From AWTP1-13 sp963820375 (GTDB lineage Bacteria > Pseudomonadota > Alphaproteobacteria > Rhizobiales > Hyphomicrobiaceae): 64,000 bases of DNA. Below are positions 8,013 through 17,060 of the stretch, piece after piece (within the stretch, counting starts at the first letter, position 1; every line of letters starts with the position of its first letter). The stretch covers positions 186,001 to 250,000 of the forward strand of contig CAWFZX010000021.1 in assembly GCA_963820375.1 (NCBI GenBank). Direction: 5' to 3'. The notes under the pieces are model-generated. The model was not told the origin of the DNA, did not search any database, and worked only from the letters and a program-made list of their open reading frames with translations. The translations under genes and the position numbers were made by a program.

Positions 8013-9968
8013 ATGAGCGACATTACTTTGACATTTCCCGATGGTGCCAGCCGCGCCTATGCCAAGGGGATCACTGGCAAAGCGCTGGCCGAGAGCATCG
8101 CCAAGACGCTCGCCAGGCGCGCGGTTGCCATGGTCCTCGACGGCCGCATTGCCGACCTCGCCGACCCCATTACAGCCGACGCCAAGGTGCAAATCATCGC
8201 CCGCACGGATCCGGAGGCGCTCGAGCTGATCCGCCATGATGCCGCACACGTCATGGCCGAGGCGGTGCAGGCGCTATGGCCCGGCACCCAGGTGACCATT
8301 GGGCCGGTGATCGAGAACGGCTTTTTCTACGACTTTGCCAAGCAAGAGCCCTTCCACCCCGACGATCTGGCGAAAATCGAGGCGAAGATGCGGGAAATCA
8401 TCGCCCGCAATGCCCCCTTCACCAAGGAGCTCTGGAGCCGTGACGAGGCCAAGGCCTATTTTCGCAAGAAGGGCGAGCTCTTCAAGATCGAGCTGATCGA
8501 TGCGATCCCGCACGGCGAGGATCTCAAGATCTACAAACAGGGCGACTGGCTCGATCTTTGTCGCGGGCCGCACATGACCTCGACCGGCCAGATCGGCAAC
8601 GCGTTCAAGCTCACCCACTTTGCCGGTTCCTACTGGCGCGGGGATGCGCAAGGGCAAAGGCTGCAGCGCATCTACGGCACGGCGTGGGCGACGGAGCAGG
8701 ACCTCGCTGCCTATCTCACACGGATTGCCGAGGCTGAGAAGCGCGACCACCGCAAGCTCGGACGCGAGATGGACCTTTTTCATTTCCAGGAGGAGGGCCC
8801 CGGCGTCGTCTTCTGGCATCCAAAGGGCTGGCAGCTTTTCCAGGGCCTGATCAATTACATGCGCCGCCGACAGAATGCGGTCGGCTATCGCGAGGTGAAC
8901 GGGCCGCAGCTCCTCGACAAGTCGTTGTGGGAGACCTCCGGACACTGGCAGACGTTTCGCGAAAGCATGTTCACCACCGTGACCGAGGACGAGCGCGAAT
9001 TCGCCATCAAGCCGATGAACTGTCCGGGTCATATTCAAATCTTCAAGCACGGCCTGAGGTCCTACCGGGAGCTGCCCTACCGGGTGGCCGAGTTTGGCAT
9101 CGTGCACCGCTACGAGCCGTCTGGCGCGCTGCACGGGCTGATGCGGGTGCGCGGCTTCACCCAGGACGATGCGCATATCTTTTGCACGCACGCGCAGCTC
9201 GCTGAGGAGTGCCTGAAGATCAACGATTTGATCCTGTCGATTTATCGTGACTTCGGTTTCGAGCAGGTCGTGGTCAAACTTTCGACCCGGCCGGAGAAGC
9301 GCGTGGGGGCCGATGCACTCTGGGACCGGGCCGAGGCCGATATGTCCGAGGTGCTCGACCAGATCGCCCGGCAGTCGGGTGGAAAGATCAAGACCGGCAT
9401 CAACCCCGGCGAGGGTGCCTTCTATGGACCCAAATTCGAATACGTGTTGCGCGATGCGATTGGCCGCGACTGGCAGTGCGGAACCACCCAGGTTGACTTC
9501 AACTTGCCCGGACGGTTTGCCGCCTTTTACATCGATGCCGACGGCGAAAAGCAGACCCCGGTGATGATCCACCGCGCCATCTTCGGGTCCATGGAGCGCT
9601 TCGCTGGGATCCTGCTTGAGAATACCGCCGGGCATCTGCCGCTGTGGCTGGCACCCGTGGAGGTGAAGGTGTTGACCATCGTCTCGGAGGCTGACGCCTA
9701 TGCCGAAGACGTGCTGGGCGCCCTCAACAAGGCGGGGCTGCGCGCCGAGATCGATCTGCGCAACGAGAAGATCAATTATAAGGTGCGCGAGCACTCGCTG
9801 GCCAAGGTTCCCGTGCTGTTGGTCGTTGGCAAGCGCGAGGCTGAGGAAAAAACCGTCTCCCTGCGTCGGCTCGGCCACCAGCAGCAGCAGGTCATGCCGC
9901 TCGATCAGGCCGTCGCCATGTTGGCGCAGGAGAGCGTGCCTCCCGATCTCAAGCGCGCGCTGGCGTAG
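8013..9968 (+). CDS. thrS: threonyl-tRNA synthetase
   Basis: Charges tRNA-Thr with threonine in the cytoplasm. A full-length enzyme of 651 residues with the standard order: TGS domain (about 1-62), HxxxH editing domain (about 63-225, with 'RHDAAHVMAEAV'), class II catalytic core (about 245-535), and anticodon-binding domain (about 545-640). Class II motif 2 and the zinc site are seen in 'MNCPGHIQIFK', 'VHRYEPSGALHGLMRVRGF' and 'PVMIHRAIFGSMERF'. The ATG at 8013, with a GAGGAAG ribosome-binding site, fits the family start; an upstream in-frame start at 7989 is less likely. The gene stands alone and is convergent with the DUF2939 gene. Confidence 0.98.
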   Translation: MSDITLTFPDGASRAYAKGITGKALAESIAKTLARRAVAMVLDGRIADLADPITADAKVQIIARTDPEALELIRHDAAHVMAEAVQALWPGTQVTIGPVIENGFFYDFAKQEPFHPDDLAKIEAKMREIIARNAPFTKELWSRDEAKAYFRKKGELFKIELIDAIPHGEDLKIYKQGDWLDLCRGPHMTSTGQIGNAFKLTHFAGSYWRGDAQGQRLQRIYGTAWATEQDLAAYLTRIAEAEKRDHRKLGREMDLFHFQEEGPGVVFWHPKGWQLFQGLINYMRRRQNAVGYREVNGPQLLDKSLWETSGHWQTFRESMFTTVTEDEREFAIKPMNCPGHIQIFKHGLRSYRELPYRVAEFGIVHRYEPSGALHGLMRVRGFTQDDAHIFCTHAQLAEECLKINDLILSIYRDFGFEQVVVKLSTRPEKRVGADALWDRAEADMSEVLDQIARQSGGKIKTGINPGEGAFYGPKFEYVLRDAIGRDWQCGTTQVDFNLPGRFAAFYIDADGEKQTPVMIHRAIFGSMERFAGILLENTAGHLPLWLAPVEVKVLTIVSEADAYAEDVLGALNKAGLRAEIDLRNEKINYKVREHSLAKVPVLLVVGKREAEEKTVSLRRLGHQQQQVMPLDQAVAMLAQESVPPDLKRALA

Positions 9969-10001
9969 GTCGCTGCCAGGCTGGGGCTGCCAGGACGTCG
10001 G

Positions 10002-10595
10002 CTAGTAGGCGCTGCCAAGGACGGCCAAGGCCGTCAATTTCCACTCCAAGCCTTTCAGCTCGAAGGTGCTGACATAGCGCCGCTCTGGTTGATACCGGTC
10101 GACGATTTCGACCTCAAAGCGCGTGAGCGAATAGAAAACGGCGCGGCGCACCCGTGCATAAAAGCTGGCGACGCGATCGATCGGCGTTCCCGCCAGCGCG
10201 GTGTCGGCCAGGAGCGTGGGCGGCTCCTTCAGCCCTAACGCGGGGCGAAGCGTATTGCGATAAGTCTCGCGGTAGCCGAAAAATGCGGGCAGGTGTTCCG
10301 GCGTAACGTAGCGGTCGACCGCGCTATCGGCGAGCTTGGGCGCAACGGTGGCTTTGATGCGCTGCCAAAGCGACGGCGGCGGCGTGTTGGGGTCCTTTTC
10401 CAATCGCGCCTGCGCCTCCGCCGAAAGCAATTCCTTGAGGCTGGAGCGGACCGAGGCCCACTCAATCTTGCGCTCCAGCGTGGCCGTATCACCGGCGAGC
10501 ATGGCCTCGCGAATCTGCAGCGCCGTTGCCAGCGGCCAGGCGACGTAGGCGACCCCGATCAATGGGAGCGCCAGCAGGAGCTTGAGTGTCCGCAT
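10002..10595 (-). CDS. DUF2939-type membrane-anchored protein
   Basis: A 197-residue protein matching the general pattern of DUF2939. It has an N-terminal hydrophobic anchor (LKLLLALPLIGVAYVAWPLATALQI in two parts) followed by 'REAMLAGDTATLERKIEWASVRSSLKE', the typical core in which a short pseudo-repeat describes the switch from anchor to soluble domain. The rest is soluble and probably periplasmic. The function of the family is unknown. The ATG at 10595 is the only sensible start. It is convergent with thrS, with 33 bases between stops. Confidence 0.75.
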   Translation of the reverse strand: MRTLKLLLALPLIGVAYVAWPLATALQIREAMLAGDTATLERKIEWASVRSSLKELLSAEAQARLEKDPNTPPPSLWQRIKATVAPKLADSAVDRYVTPEHLPAFFGYRETYRNTLRPALGLKEPPTLLADTALAGTPIDRVASFYARVRRAVFYSLTRFEVEIVDRYQPERRYVSTFELKGLEWKLTALAVLGSAY

Positions 10596-11002
10596 CCTGA
10601 AGGGTTATCCGAGCCCGCAGTCGGCCCGATGTTGCCGATCATTGCGGCGCCGTGACGGCGGCGGCAGCCCGTCCCCGCCGTCGGGCGACCCGACCCCTTA
10701 GCGCGGCTTGGGTCACGGTTTGGAGGCCGGTCATGGGTGCCCGGAACTTCCTGCGGAACTGTTGCTGCACAGCAACGAAATTATGCCGCTGTGCCACTGT
10801 TGGGCCACAAATGCGAAGGACATTCACGCCGGATCGCGGTAGCCGGGGTTGACGTGTTCAAGGGCGAACACGTTCTATTCCCAATAGTTTTGCCTTCCGC
10901 CAACGGAGGGAGCTGACGCCGGCTGCAACGCCAGCGGCCAGCCGTTCGCAGTTGGGCCGGGGGCCCTATTGGCAACGGCTGTTGAGCCGATTGAGAGAGC
11001 GT
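10596..11002. other. intergenic region ahead of ilvD
   Basis: 407 bases between the divergent DUF2939 and ilvD genes. No gene is convincing here. A possible promoter (TTGACG at 10849, TTCTAT at 10873) points toward ilvD. I see no leader-peptide attenuator. Confidence 0.5.
10849..10878 (+). promoter_or_regulatory. possible promoter for ilvD
   Basis: TTGACG at 10849-10854 and TTCTAT at 10873-10878 are separated by 18 bases. The -35 is good and the -10 is poor. It is about 125 bases before the ilvD start. Sequence match only. Confidence 0.35.
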
Positions 11003-12727
11003 ATGGACGCCAAGACGTTCGACAAGGCCAAACTCCCCAGCCGTCACGTGACGGAGGGGCCCGCCCGCGCACCGCACCGTTCCTACTATTACGCGATGGG
11101 GCTGACCGAAGAGCAGATCCATCGTCCTTTCGTGGGCGTGGTGTCCTGCTGGAACGAGGCGGCGCCGTGCAATATTGCCCTGATGCGTCAGGCGCAGTCT
11201 GCCAAGCGGGGCGTGCACGAGGCGGGCGGGACACCGCGCGAGTTCTGCACCATCACGGTGACCGATGGCATCGCCATGGGGCACCAAGGCATGAAGTCGT
11301 CGCTGGTTTCGCGCGAAGTGATCGCAGATTCAATCGAGTTGACCATGCGCGGACACTGCTACGACGCCATGGTCGGCCTCGCCGGTTGCGACAAGTCGTT
11401 GCCGGGTGTGATGATGGCGATGCTGCGTCTCAATGTGCCAGCCGTCTTCATGTACGGCGGCTCGATCCTGCCGGGCAAGTTCGAGGGCAGGGATGTGACC
11501 GTGGTCGACGTGTTTGAAGCCGTCGGGCAGCACTCTGCCGGCACCATGTCCGATGCGAGCTTGCACGCACTCGAGTGCGTGGCCTGCCCAGGGGCAGGCG
11601 CCTGCGGCGGCCAATTCACCGCCAACACCATGGCGACCGTGTCGGAAGCCATGGGCTTAGCGCTGCCGTTCTCCGCTGGCGCGCCGGCGCCCTACGAAAG
11701 CCGCGACGAGTATGCGTTGGCCAGCGGCAGAGCCGTGATGCGCCTGATGGCTGACGGTCTGCGCCCACGCGAGATTTGCAGCCGTAAGGCCTTCGAGAAC
11801 GCCGCCACCATCGTCGCTGCCACGGGCGGCTCCACCAACGCCGGCCTGCACCTGCCCGCCATGGCGCATGAGTGTGGCATCGAGTTTGATCTTTTGGAGG
11901 TGGCGGCGATTTTCAAGCGCACACCCTACATCGCCGATCTCAAGCCCGGCGGCAAATACGTGGCCAAGGACGTCTACGACATCGGCGGCGTGCCGCAGAT
12001 CATGCGCGCCCTGCTCGATGGCGGCTATTTGCACGAGGACTGCCTCACGGTCACAGGCAAGACCATCAAGCAAAATCTCGAAAATGTGAAATTCAATACG
12101 GATCAAAAGGTTGTCTATCCGGTTTCGAGTCCCATATCGGAAACGGGCGGAGTTGTGGGGCTGCAGGGTTCGCTGGCGCCGGACGGCGCCATCGTGAAAG
12201 TCGCAGGCATGAGCAAGCTCCAGTTTCGCGGACCGGCACGCGTGTTCGACTGCGAAGAGGATTGCTTCCGCGCGGTCGAAAACCGCCAATACCAAGACGG
12301 CGATATTCTCATCATCCGTTATGAGGGCCCCAAGGGCGGGCCCGGCATGCGCGAAATGCTCTCCACGACAGCGGCGCTGTATGGTCAGGGCGTGGGCGAC
12401 AAGGTGGCTTTGATCACCGACGGCAGGTTCTCGGGTGCCACTCGTGGCTTCTGCATTGGTCATGTCGGACCAGAGGCCGCCGTGGGTGGACCGCTCGCAC
12501 TCGTGCGCGACGGTGACATGATTACGATCGATGCCGACGCCGGCCGGCTCGATTTGGAGGTCAGTGAGGCGGAGCTGGCCAGTCGGCGCGAGGCCTGGAA
12601 GCCTCCCGCCAATCTTTATCAAAGCGGCGTGCTGAGGAAATATGCAGATCAAGTCGGACCCGCCCGCAAGGGCGCCGTCACCCATGCGGGTGGGAGTGCG
12701 GAAATTGTCTGTTATGCGGACATTTAG
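11003..12727 (+). CDS. ilvD: dihydroxy-acid dehydratase
   Basis: Dehydrates 2,3-dihydroxy-isovalerate and -methylvalerate in valine, isoleucine and leucine synthesis. The enzyme is cytoplasmic and carries an Fe-S cluster. At 574 residues it has the usual length for the group. The cluster cysteines are seen in 'SCWNEAAPC', 'GLAGCDKSLPGVMMA' and 'CPGAGACGGQFTANTM'. The family C-terminus with 'LITDGRFSGATRGFCIGHVGPEA' is intact. The ATG at 11003 is chosen because family proteins start about this far before the 'SRHVTEGPARAPHRS' segment; a frame to 10952 would add an unlikely tail. The end overlaps the next gene's start by 14 bases. Homologous sugar-acid dehydratases exist, but this sequence reads as true IlvD. 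Confidence 0.95.
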   Translation: MDAKTFDKAKLPSRHVTEGPARAPHRSYYYAMGLTEEQIHRPFVGVVSCWNEAAPCNIALMRQAQSAKRGVHEAGGTPREFCTITVTDGIAMGHQGMKSSLVSREVIADSIELTMRGHCYDAMVGLAGCDKSLPGVMMAMLRLNVPAVFMYGGSILPGKFEGRDVTVVDVFEAVGQHSAGTMSDASLHALECVACPGAGACGGQFTANTMATVSEAMGLALPFSAGAPAPYESRDEYALASGRAVMRLMADGLRPREICSRKAFENAATIVAATGGSTNAGLHLPAMAHECGIEFDLLEVAAIFKRTPYIADLKPGGKYVAKDVYDIGGVPQIMRALLDGGYLHEDCLTVTGKTIKQNLENVKFNTDQKVVYPVSSPISETGGVVGLQGSLAPDGAIVKVAGMSKLQFRGPARVFDCEEDCFRAVENRQYQDGDILIIRYEGPKGGPGMREMLSTTAALYGQGVGDKVALITDGRFSGATRGFCIGHVGPEAAVGGPLALVRDGDMITIDADAGRLDLEVSEAELASRREAWKPPANLYQSGVLRKYADQVGPARKGAVTHAGGSAEIVCYADI

Positions 12728-13709
12728 GGCAGCGACGGCCGCGTGCTTGCTTGTCGGGAGCATCGCGGGTGCCGCCGCCGGCGATGGCGTCAAGTATAAG
12801 TCGGCCGAACTCGCCTTTGAGCAGGGGCTTGGTGCCTACAAGTCGGGGTATTACGAAATGGCGATCCCGGCCTTGGAGCAGAGCATTGCCGAGGGTACGG
12901 AATTCGACAGGTTTTTCGCCGAGTTCTATCTCGCCCGCATCTATTCCGGCGCCAGTGCACTGACTGACCACGCCAAGGCCTATCGGCTCTATCAGACGCT
13001 GGCCAACGAAAATGCCGATACCGATCCCGAGGATGGGCGGCGCGCACCGTTTGTCGCCAAGGCGCTAACCGCCTTGGCCGGCTACCTGCAGCGTGGGCTG
13101 CCCGACATCGGCCTTAAACCCGATCCCCGGCGCGCGGCCGATTACTTACACCATGCTGCGACCTTCTTCGGCGACAAGGACGCGCAGTTCGAGCTGGCGA
13201 AAATCTATCTCAACGGCACCGGCACCCCCGACGACGCAAAGCGCGGCATGCATTATCTGTCGGTGTTGACAGAGGAGGGACACCCCGGTGCGCAAGCCTT
13301 CCTCGCCGATCTGTTCTGGCGCGGCGTGCACGTCAAAAAGGACGAGAGGCGTGCCCTGGCATTGATCACCATGGCCGTCGAGAACGCTCCATCGCACGAG
13401 CGCATCTGGATCGAGGACATCTATCAGAACATTTTCTGTGCCACCTCGCAGAAGACGCGCAAACAAGCCGACGGCATCGCCGCGATTTGGCGCAAGATGT
13501 TCGCCGGCACGTCGGAGGCACCGGCGCCGATGGCGCTCGGCGCGAGTGATTTGCAGCCCCGGCGAGCCTGCGAGAACGGCGAATTGCTCGATCTTCAGAA
13601 CACGCCCCTTGTGGCCGGCAAGGACCCGCAGATCGCAACCAATCCGCCGCCGCCGGGGAGCGCTCCGCCCAAAACCATCCAAGGCAATCCCATCGGTTTT
13701 GGCAGGTAG
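12714..13709 (+). CDS. secreted Sel1-repeat protein
   Basis: A 331-residue probable periplasmic protein. The N-terminus (MRTFRAATAACLLVGSIAGAAAG) is a clear signal peptide. Sel1-like helical repeats follow: 'GLGAYKSGYYEMAIPALEQS', 'AEFYLARIYSGA', 'AQFELAKIYLNGTGTPDDAK' and 'AQAFLADLFWRGVHVKKDE'. The C-terminus ends in a proline-rich tail. Sel1 proteins are adaptors, often in envelope or signalling complexes. The start at 12714 is inside the end of ilvD (14-base overlap), so translation is probably coupled. Nothing else links it to amino-acid synthesis, and its partner is unknown. Confidence 0.8.
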   Translation: MRTFRAATAACLLVGSIAGAAAGDGVKYKSAELAFEQGLGAYKSGYYEMAIPALEQSIAEGTEFDRFFAEFYLARIYSGASALTDHAKAYRLYQTLANENADTDPEDGRRAPFVAKALTALAGYLQRGLPDIGLKPDPRRAADYLHHAATFFGDKDAQFELAKIYLNGTGTPDDAKRGMHYLSVLTEEGHPGAQAFLADLFWRGVHVKKDERRALALITMAVENAPSHERIWIEDIYQNIFCATSQKTRKQADGIAAIWRKMFAGTSEAPAPMALGASDLQPRRACENGELLDLQNTPLVAGKDPQIATNPPPPGSAPPKTIQGNPIGFGR

Positions 13710-13852
13710 CCCACTCGGTTCTAATGGCCCGCCGGCGCTGTGACCCATTTTTTTTGGTCGCGGACGGAGCCTGCCGTGCGCGGCCGTGCCGGGAACGGAC
13801 GGCCGACGGCGGCGTTGGTTAGCCATGTGAAATGGCCAACTGGAGCTGAACC

Positions 13853-14074
13853 ATGATGAAACAACTTTGCCTGGCTGGCGCTGCTGTGGCCATGCTGAGC
13901 TCGACCGCGTTGGCGGCCGAATATTACATCGTGCAGGACAGGGCGACCAAGAAGTGCAAGGTCGTCGACGTGCGTCCGACCGAGACGACGTGGGTGCAAA
14001 TTGGACCGCTTGCGTTCAAGACCCGCGACGAGGCCGACAAGCAAGTCGCGGTGGTGTGCAAAGAGAAAAGGTAG
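13853..14074 (+). CDS. small secreted protein
   Basis: 73 residues. It has a clean signal peptide with cleavage likely after 'STALAA', followed by a mature chain of about 50 residues starting 'EYYIVQDRATKKCKVVDVRP'. Two cysteines (in KKCKV and VVCKE) could form a disulfide. Short proteins with this 'YYIVQD..TKKC.VVD..P' pattern are common in Rhizobiales, with no assigned function. The ATG follows a GGAGCTGAACC leader that can serve as ribosome-binding site. It is probably monocistronic. Codon use is like its neighbours. Confidence 0.75.
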   Translation: MMKQLCLAGAAVAMLSSTALAAEYYIVQDRATKKCKVVDVRPTETTWVQIGPLAFKTRDEADKQVAVVCKEKR

Positions 14075-14217
14075 CCCAAAACGCTGATGCCTCCGGCGCT
14101 AGGGAACGCGAACACGATGGCCGGGCCTGGGCTCGGCCATCGTTGCGTTGACCCCGCCTGGGCAACAGAGGTCGGCCGCCCCCGTTGGCCCTCATCACCA
14201 AAGCAACAAGGTTCTCC

Positions 14218-14757
14218 TTAGCGGCTCAGTGCATAGTCGCGCAGAGCTTGATAGTTGGGTGCCGTTGGCGTCGCCCTGCTCGCGGGTGTGCCGGGTGCGC
14301 CGGGGCGCCAACCACCCATCGCCGCGGCAGACGTGGCCCTAGCAGCACCACCGACAGGCGTCGGCGAGGCGGCAGTGGCTGCATCATCGACTATGTCAGC
14401 CGCTTGAGCGTGCGCAGGTTGAGGGGGCTCGAGGAGGGCGGGCACAGGCGTGGGCCTTGCCTCCCGTGTCGGCTGGGCCACCGCCTCTGTGGGAAACGAG
14501 GGGGCCGTGGCAGCGCCGCCGTGTGCCGCGCTTGCGGGACTGGTCGGCTTGGCGCGCGTTTCCTCCGACACCGCCGCGATCAGGGCAGCCGTGCGTCTTC
14601 CCGGTTCCGCCGTCCCCACCTGCAGGGACCAGCGGCCCACCAGCACGCCCAGGCCGCCGCAGCTGACCGCGATGGCGAGGGCGCCGGCCAGACGAATGCG
14701 GCTCGGTGCAAGCGACGACCGCCAGACGAAGGCATCTATTGGGTTAGCGCGTGGCAT
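14218..14757 (-). CDS. single-pass membrane protein with Ala/Pro-rich domain
   Basis: About 179 residues, function unknown. A single membrane segment (IRLAGALAIAVSCGGLGVLVG) at about residues 20-40 is followed by a low-complexity Ala/Pro-rich region typical of a periplasmic linker. The end, 'PNYQALRDYALSR', is a short helix-like tail. The ATG at 14757 lies 14 bases inside the end of the upstream gene on the same strand, so translational coupling is likely. An earlier ATG at 14769 is also possible. Support is the coupling, the membrane segment and codon use; I know no family for it. Confidence 0.55.
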   Translation of the reverse strand: MPRANPIDAFVWRSSLAPSRIRLAGALAIAVSCGGLGVLVGRWSLQVGTAEPGRRTAALIAAVSEETRAKPTSPASAAHGGAATAPSFPTEAVAQPTREARPTPVPALLEPPQPAHAQAADIVDDAATAASPTPVGGAARATSAAAMGGWRPGAPGTPASRATPTAPNYQALRDYALSR

Positions 14758-15466
14758 AGCCGCGAACATACTTATAATCGTAAGGGGGCGAGGTGCGTCG
14801 CAAAATAACAATCACGTCCGTGCCACGTTGCCTGGCGATCCGATCGGCGGTTCGTGCGTGCCAACCGCCGCGGGGCGGCGGTTCTTGCCGCTGCGGGTCG
14901 GGTTCCGCTTGCGGCCGATGGCGCACGCGCTCGCCGCTGTGCGTCTGCTTGCAGGGCGTTGTTGTGCCGGCCACGAAGCTGTTGGCGACACGGGCGACGA
15001 TGGGATCAAAGACGTCGCGTTGGTCCGATGGATAGATCAGCGCGAAGCTGCTGATGAGCTGCCCGCCGCAGCTCAACACCACCTTCTCATAGAAGGTCCT
15101 GCCATCACCCTCACCCGAGAGCACCAGCCAGTTGTCGCCAAACGGCCGGTAGGTGATCTTGTAGTCGGCATAGGAATTGCGAGCGAGAAAATCCTGGTAG
15201 CTCCTGACGCTATGGTTGTCTTCGTTGGCGAAAGCTCCCACCAGCAAGCGCGCCTCGCCGTCGCGGGCAGCAAATACCCGCCCATCACCAGCTTCCGACG
15301 TGCGCTCGATACGGAAGACATTGGCCGGGTATTCGAGACGGAAGCCGAAGCGCTCGTTGTGATAGCCTACCCAGTCGCCCGCAGTCGCCTCGCGCGCTTC
15401 GAGGAGGCTGCTCAAGCTGACGGCGGCTCCCAAAAATCCCAGCGCAACGGCCCCAATCCGCAACAT
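14744..15466 (-). CDS. secreted protein of unknown function
   Basis: A 240-residue probable periplasmic protein. An N-terminal signal peptide (LRIGAVALGFLGAAVSLSSLL) precedes a core with 'YHNERFGFRLEYPANVF', a pattern seen in proteins that start with a 'Y.n.RfGf.i.YP' strand and are found widely in proteobacteria without known function. Residues about 45-170 look like a small alpha/beta domain. The last 60 residues are basic and proline-rich, ending 'YDYKYVRGYATR'. The start is the ATG at 15466. The downstream gene starts inside its last codons. The two may be partners in the envelope. Confidence 0.7.
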   Translation of the reverse strand: MLRIGAVALGFLGAAVSLSSLLEAREATAGDWVGYHNERFGFRLEYPANVFRIERTSEAGDGRVFAARDGEARLLVGAFANEDNHSVRSYQDFLARNSYADYKITYRPFGDNWLVLSGEGDGRTFYEKVVLSCGGQLISSFALIYPSDQRDVFDPIVARVANSFVAGTTTPCKQTHSGERVRHRPQAEPDPQRQEPPPRGGWHARTADRIARQRGTDVIVILRRTSPPYDYKYVRGYATR

Positions 15467-15616
15467 GACGCAACTCCTGGACTTGCTAGCGGATTAACCA
15501 TCACGGGGACGTCCTGGTTCCGCGGCTGGCGCCGCGCCGGCGATCATGCGTGCCGTTGGGCTTGAAAGGAGCAGGTGAGGCGCAGTCAACCGGCTGGCCG
15601 CCTGGCCTGGGGCCCT

Positions 15617-16405
15617 CTAGCCGTCCTCGACCTCGACCCAGACCGGCACGTGATCGGAGGGCTTTTCCCAGCCGCGCGTGACCTTGTCGATACCCGCGGC
15701 AATCAGACGATCGGCCGCCTGCGGTGACAGCAGGATGTGATCGATGCGGATGCCGTGATCCTTCTGCCAGGCGCCGGCCTGGTAGTCCCAGAAGGTAAAG
15801 ACGCCTGGCTCGGGCTGGCAGGCGCGCACCGCATCCGTCAGGCCCAGGTTGATCAGGCTGCGAAAGGCTGCTCGCGTCTCCGGTTGGAAGAGGGCATCCT
15901 CGCGCCAGGCTTGCGGATGCTTGGCGTCGACCGGCTCCGGGATGACGTTGTAGTCGCCCACCAGCAAGAACGGTTCTTCCAGCGCCAGCAGTTCGCGAGT
16001 GTGCGCCTCCAATCGCCGCATCCAGGCGAGCTTGTAAGCAAAGCGGTCGGTTCCGATCGGATTGCCATTGGGCAGATAGAGGTTGCCGATGCGAACGGTA
16101 GCGGTGCCGGTCGGCACCAGCACTTCGAGATAGCGGGCATGGGCATCGGTCGCGTCACCCGGCAGCCCGCGTACCACGACTTCGTCGAAGCGCCGCTTGC
16201 TCAGCACCGCAACGCCGTTAAAGCCCTTCTGCCCATGCACCGCCAGGTGGTATCCAAGCTCCTCGAAGAACTGCGCTGGAAAGGCTTCGTCGCTGGATTT
16301 GATCTCCTGAAAGCAGGCAACGTCTGGCTGGGCCTCCTTGAGCCAGGTCAGCGCTGCTTCAAGCCGCGCCTTGACGCCGTTGATGTTCCAGGTGGCGATT
16401 TTCAT
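15617..16405 (-). CDS. xth: exodeoxyribonuclease III
   Basis: An AP endonuclease and 3'-5' exonuclease of base-excision repair. 262 residues in the EEP fold. Signature segments are visible: MKIATWNINGVKARL at the start, 'CFQEIKSSDEAFP', 'VGDYNVIPEP' carrying the active-site DxN, 'FTFWDYQAGAWQKDHGIRIDHILLS', and the catalytic His at 'KPSDHVPVWVE'. The ATG at 16405 matches the family start; a longer frame to 16444 is not needed. It is followed by a DUF930-like gene on the same strand. Together with dgt (17.5 kb), it gives a small DNA-maintenance flavour to this stretch. Confidence 0.95.
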   Translation of the reverse strand: MKIATWNINGVKARLEAALTWLKEAQPDVACFQEIKSSDEAFPAQFFEELGYHLAVHGQKGFNGVAVLSKRRFDEVVVRGLPGDATDAHARYLEVLVPTGTATVRIGNLYLPNGNPIGTDRFAYKLAWMRRLEAHTRELLALEEPFLLVGDYNVIPEPVDAKHPQAWREDALFQPETRAAFRSLINLGLTDAVRACQPEPGVFTFWDYQAGAWQKDHGIRIDHILLSPQAADRLIAAGIDKVTRGWEKPSDHVPVWVEVEDG

Positions 16406-16492
16406 GGCCTTTTGCACACCATGGGGGTGGGGTGTCCGGGCCAAGCCGGCAGCGGAGCATCCCCAGGTCGGGGATCGGCAGCCGGCCGTGGC

Positions 16493-16879
16493 TCAGAACA
16501 AATTGAACTTCTCCCATTGCGTCCTGGGAATTTCCTTGTCCAGCACGTAGCTGAAGTGGGTGGTTCGCATGCGATCGCTCGTGAACGCGCAGCGGTAGCT
16601 GAATTTGTACCAGTGGCCGCCGGTGCGAACCGCCCCGCCGACGCCCTTGGCGACATTGCTCTCAACGCTCGGCGCCGCCAGAGCGTCGATGCGGACGCGA
16701 TCGACTTTCGCCACCCTCTTGTCCTTGGCAAAGGTTTCCAAGCCGGAAAGGTTGCACAACTGGATCATGCGCGTATGCGGCTCGAGGGCCTGCATCCGCT
16801 TATCGAGCGGGGTTTGCGCGCCCGCTGGCGACCACACACAGGTGCCGAACGCGACAAGCCAAAGCAAGGGTCCTCGCAT
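16493..16879 (-). CDS. DUF930-like secreted protein
   Basis: 128 residues with a signal peptide (LLWLVAFGTCVWSPAGA) and a core resembling DUF930: 'KRMQALEPHTRMIQLCNLSGLE' split by a conserved Cys, then 'VDRVRIDALAAPSVESN' and 'KFSYRCAFTSD'. Two cysteines in the mature part may pair. The family is common in Rhizobiales and has no known role. The ATG at 16879 is taken because a GGGGAAAGA sequence lies ahead of it; a TTG two codons earlier is possible. It lies between xth and erpA with about 90 and 180 bases of spacing. Confidence 0.65.
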   Translation of the reverse strand: MRGPLLWLVAFGTCVWSPAGAQTPLDKRMQALEPHTRMIQLCNLSGLETFAKDKRVAKVDRVRIDALAAPSVESNVAKGVGGAVRTGGHWYKFSYRCAFTSDRMRTTHFSYVLDKEIPRTQWEKFNLF

Positions 16880-17060
16880 GTGCAATGTCTTTCCCCCATC
16901 GATCGGCGTCTTTCCCGCCGCGCCCGCGCCTTGGCGTGGCCATGCAAAACCGGCGACCGCCAGGCTGGAAAGACGCTGCAGATGCGGTGAAAAAGTGGCA
17001 GCCGCCAGCGATCAACCGTAAAGCTACGCGCGCGCTCAACCACCGAGCGGCCGCTGCGCG

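Noticed and set aside
8274..9878. Minus-strand frame of 534 codons opposite thrS.
   Set aside because: ThrS is complete on the plus strand. The opposite protein is a GC-rich shadow with no motif.
14450..15565. Plus-strand frame of 371 codons across 14.4-15.6 kb.
   Set aside because: The minus-strand pair has a signal peptide, a membrane segment and coupling. The plus product has no leader or motif.
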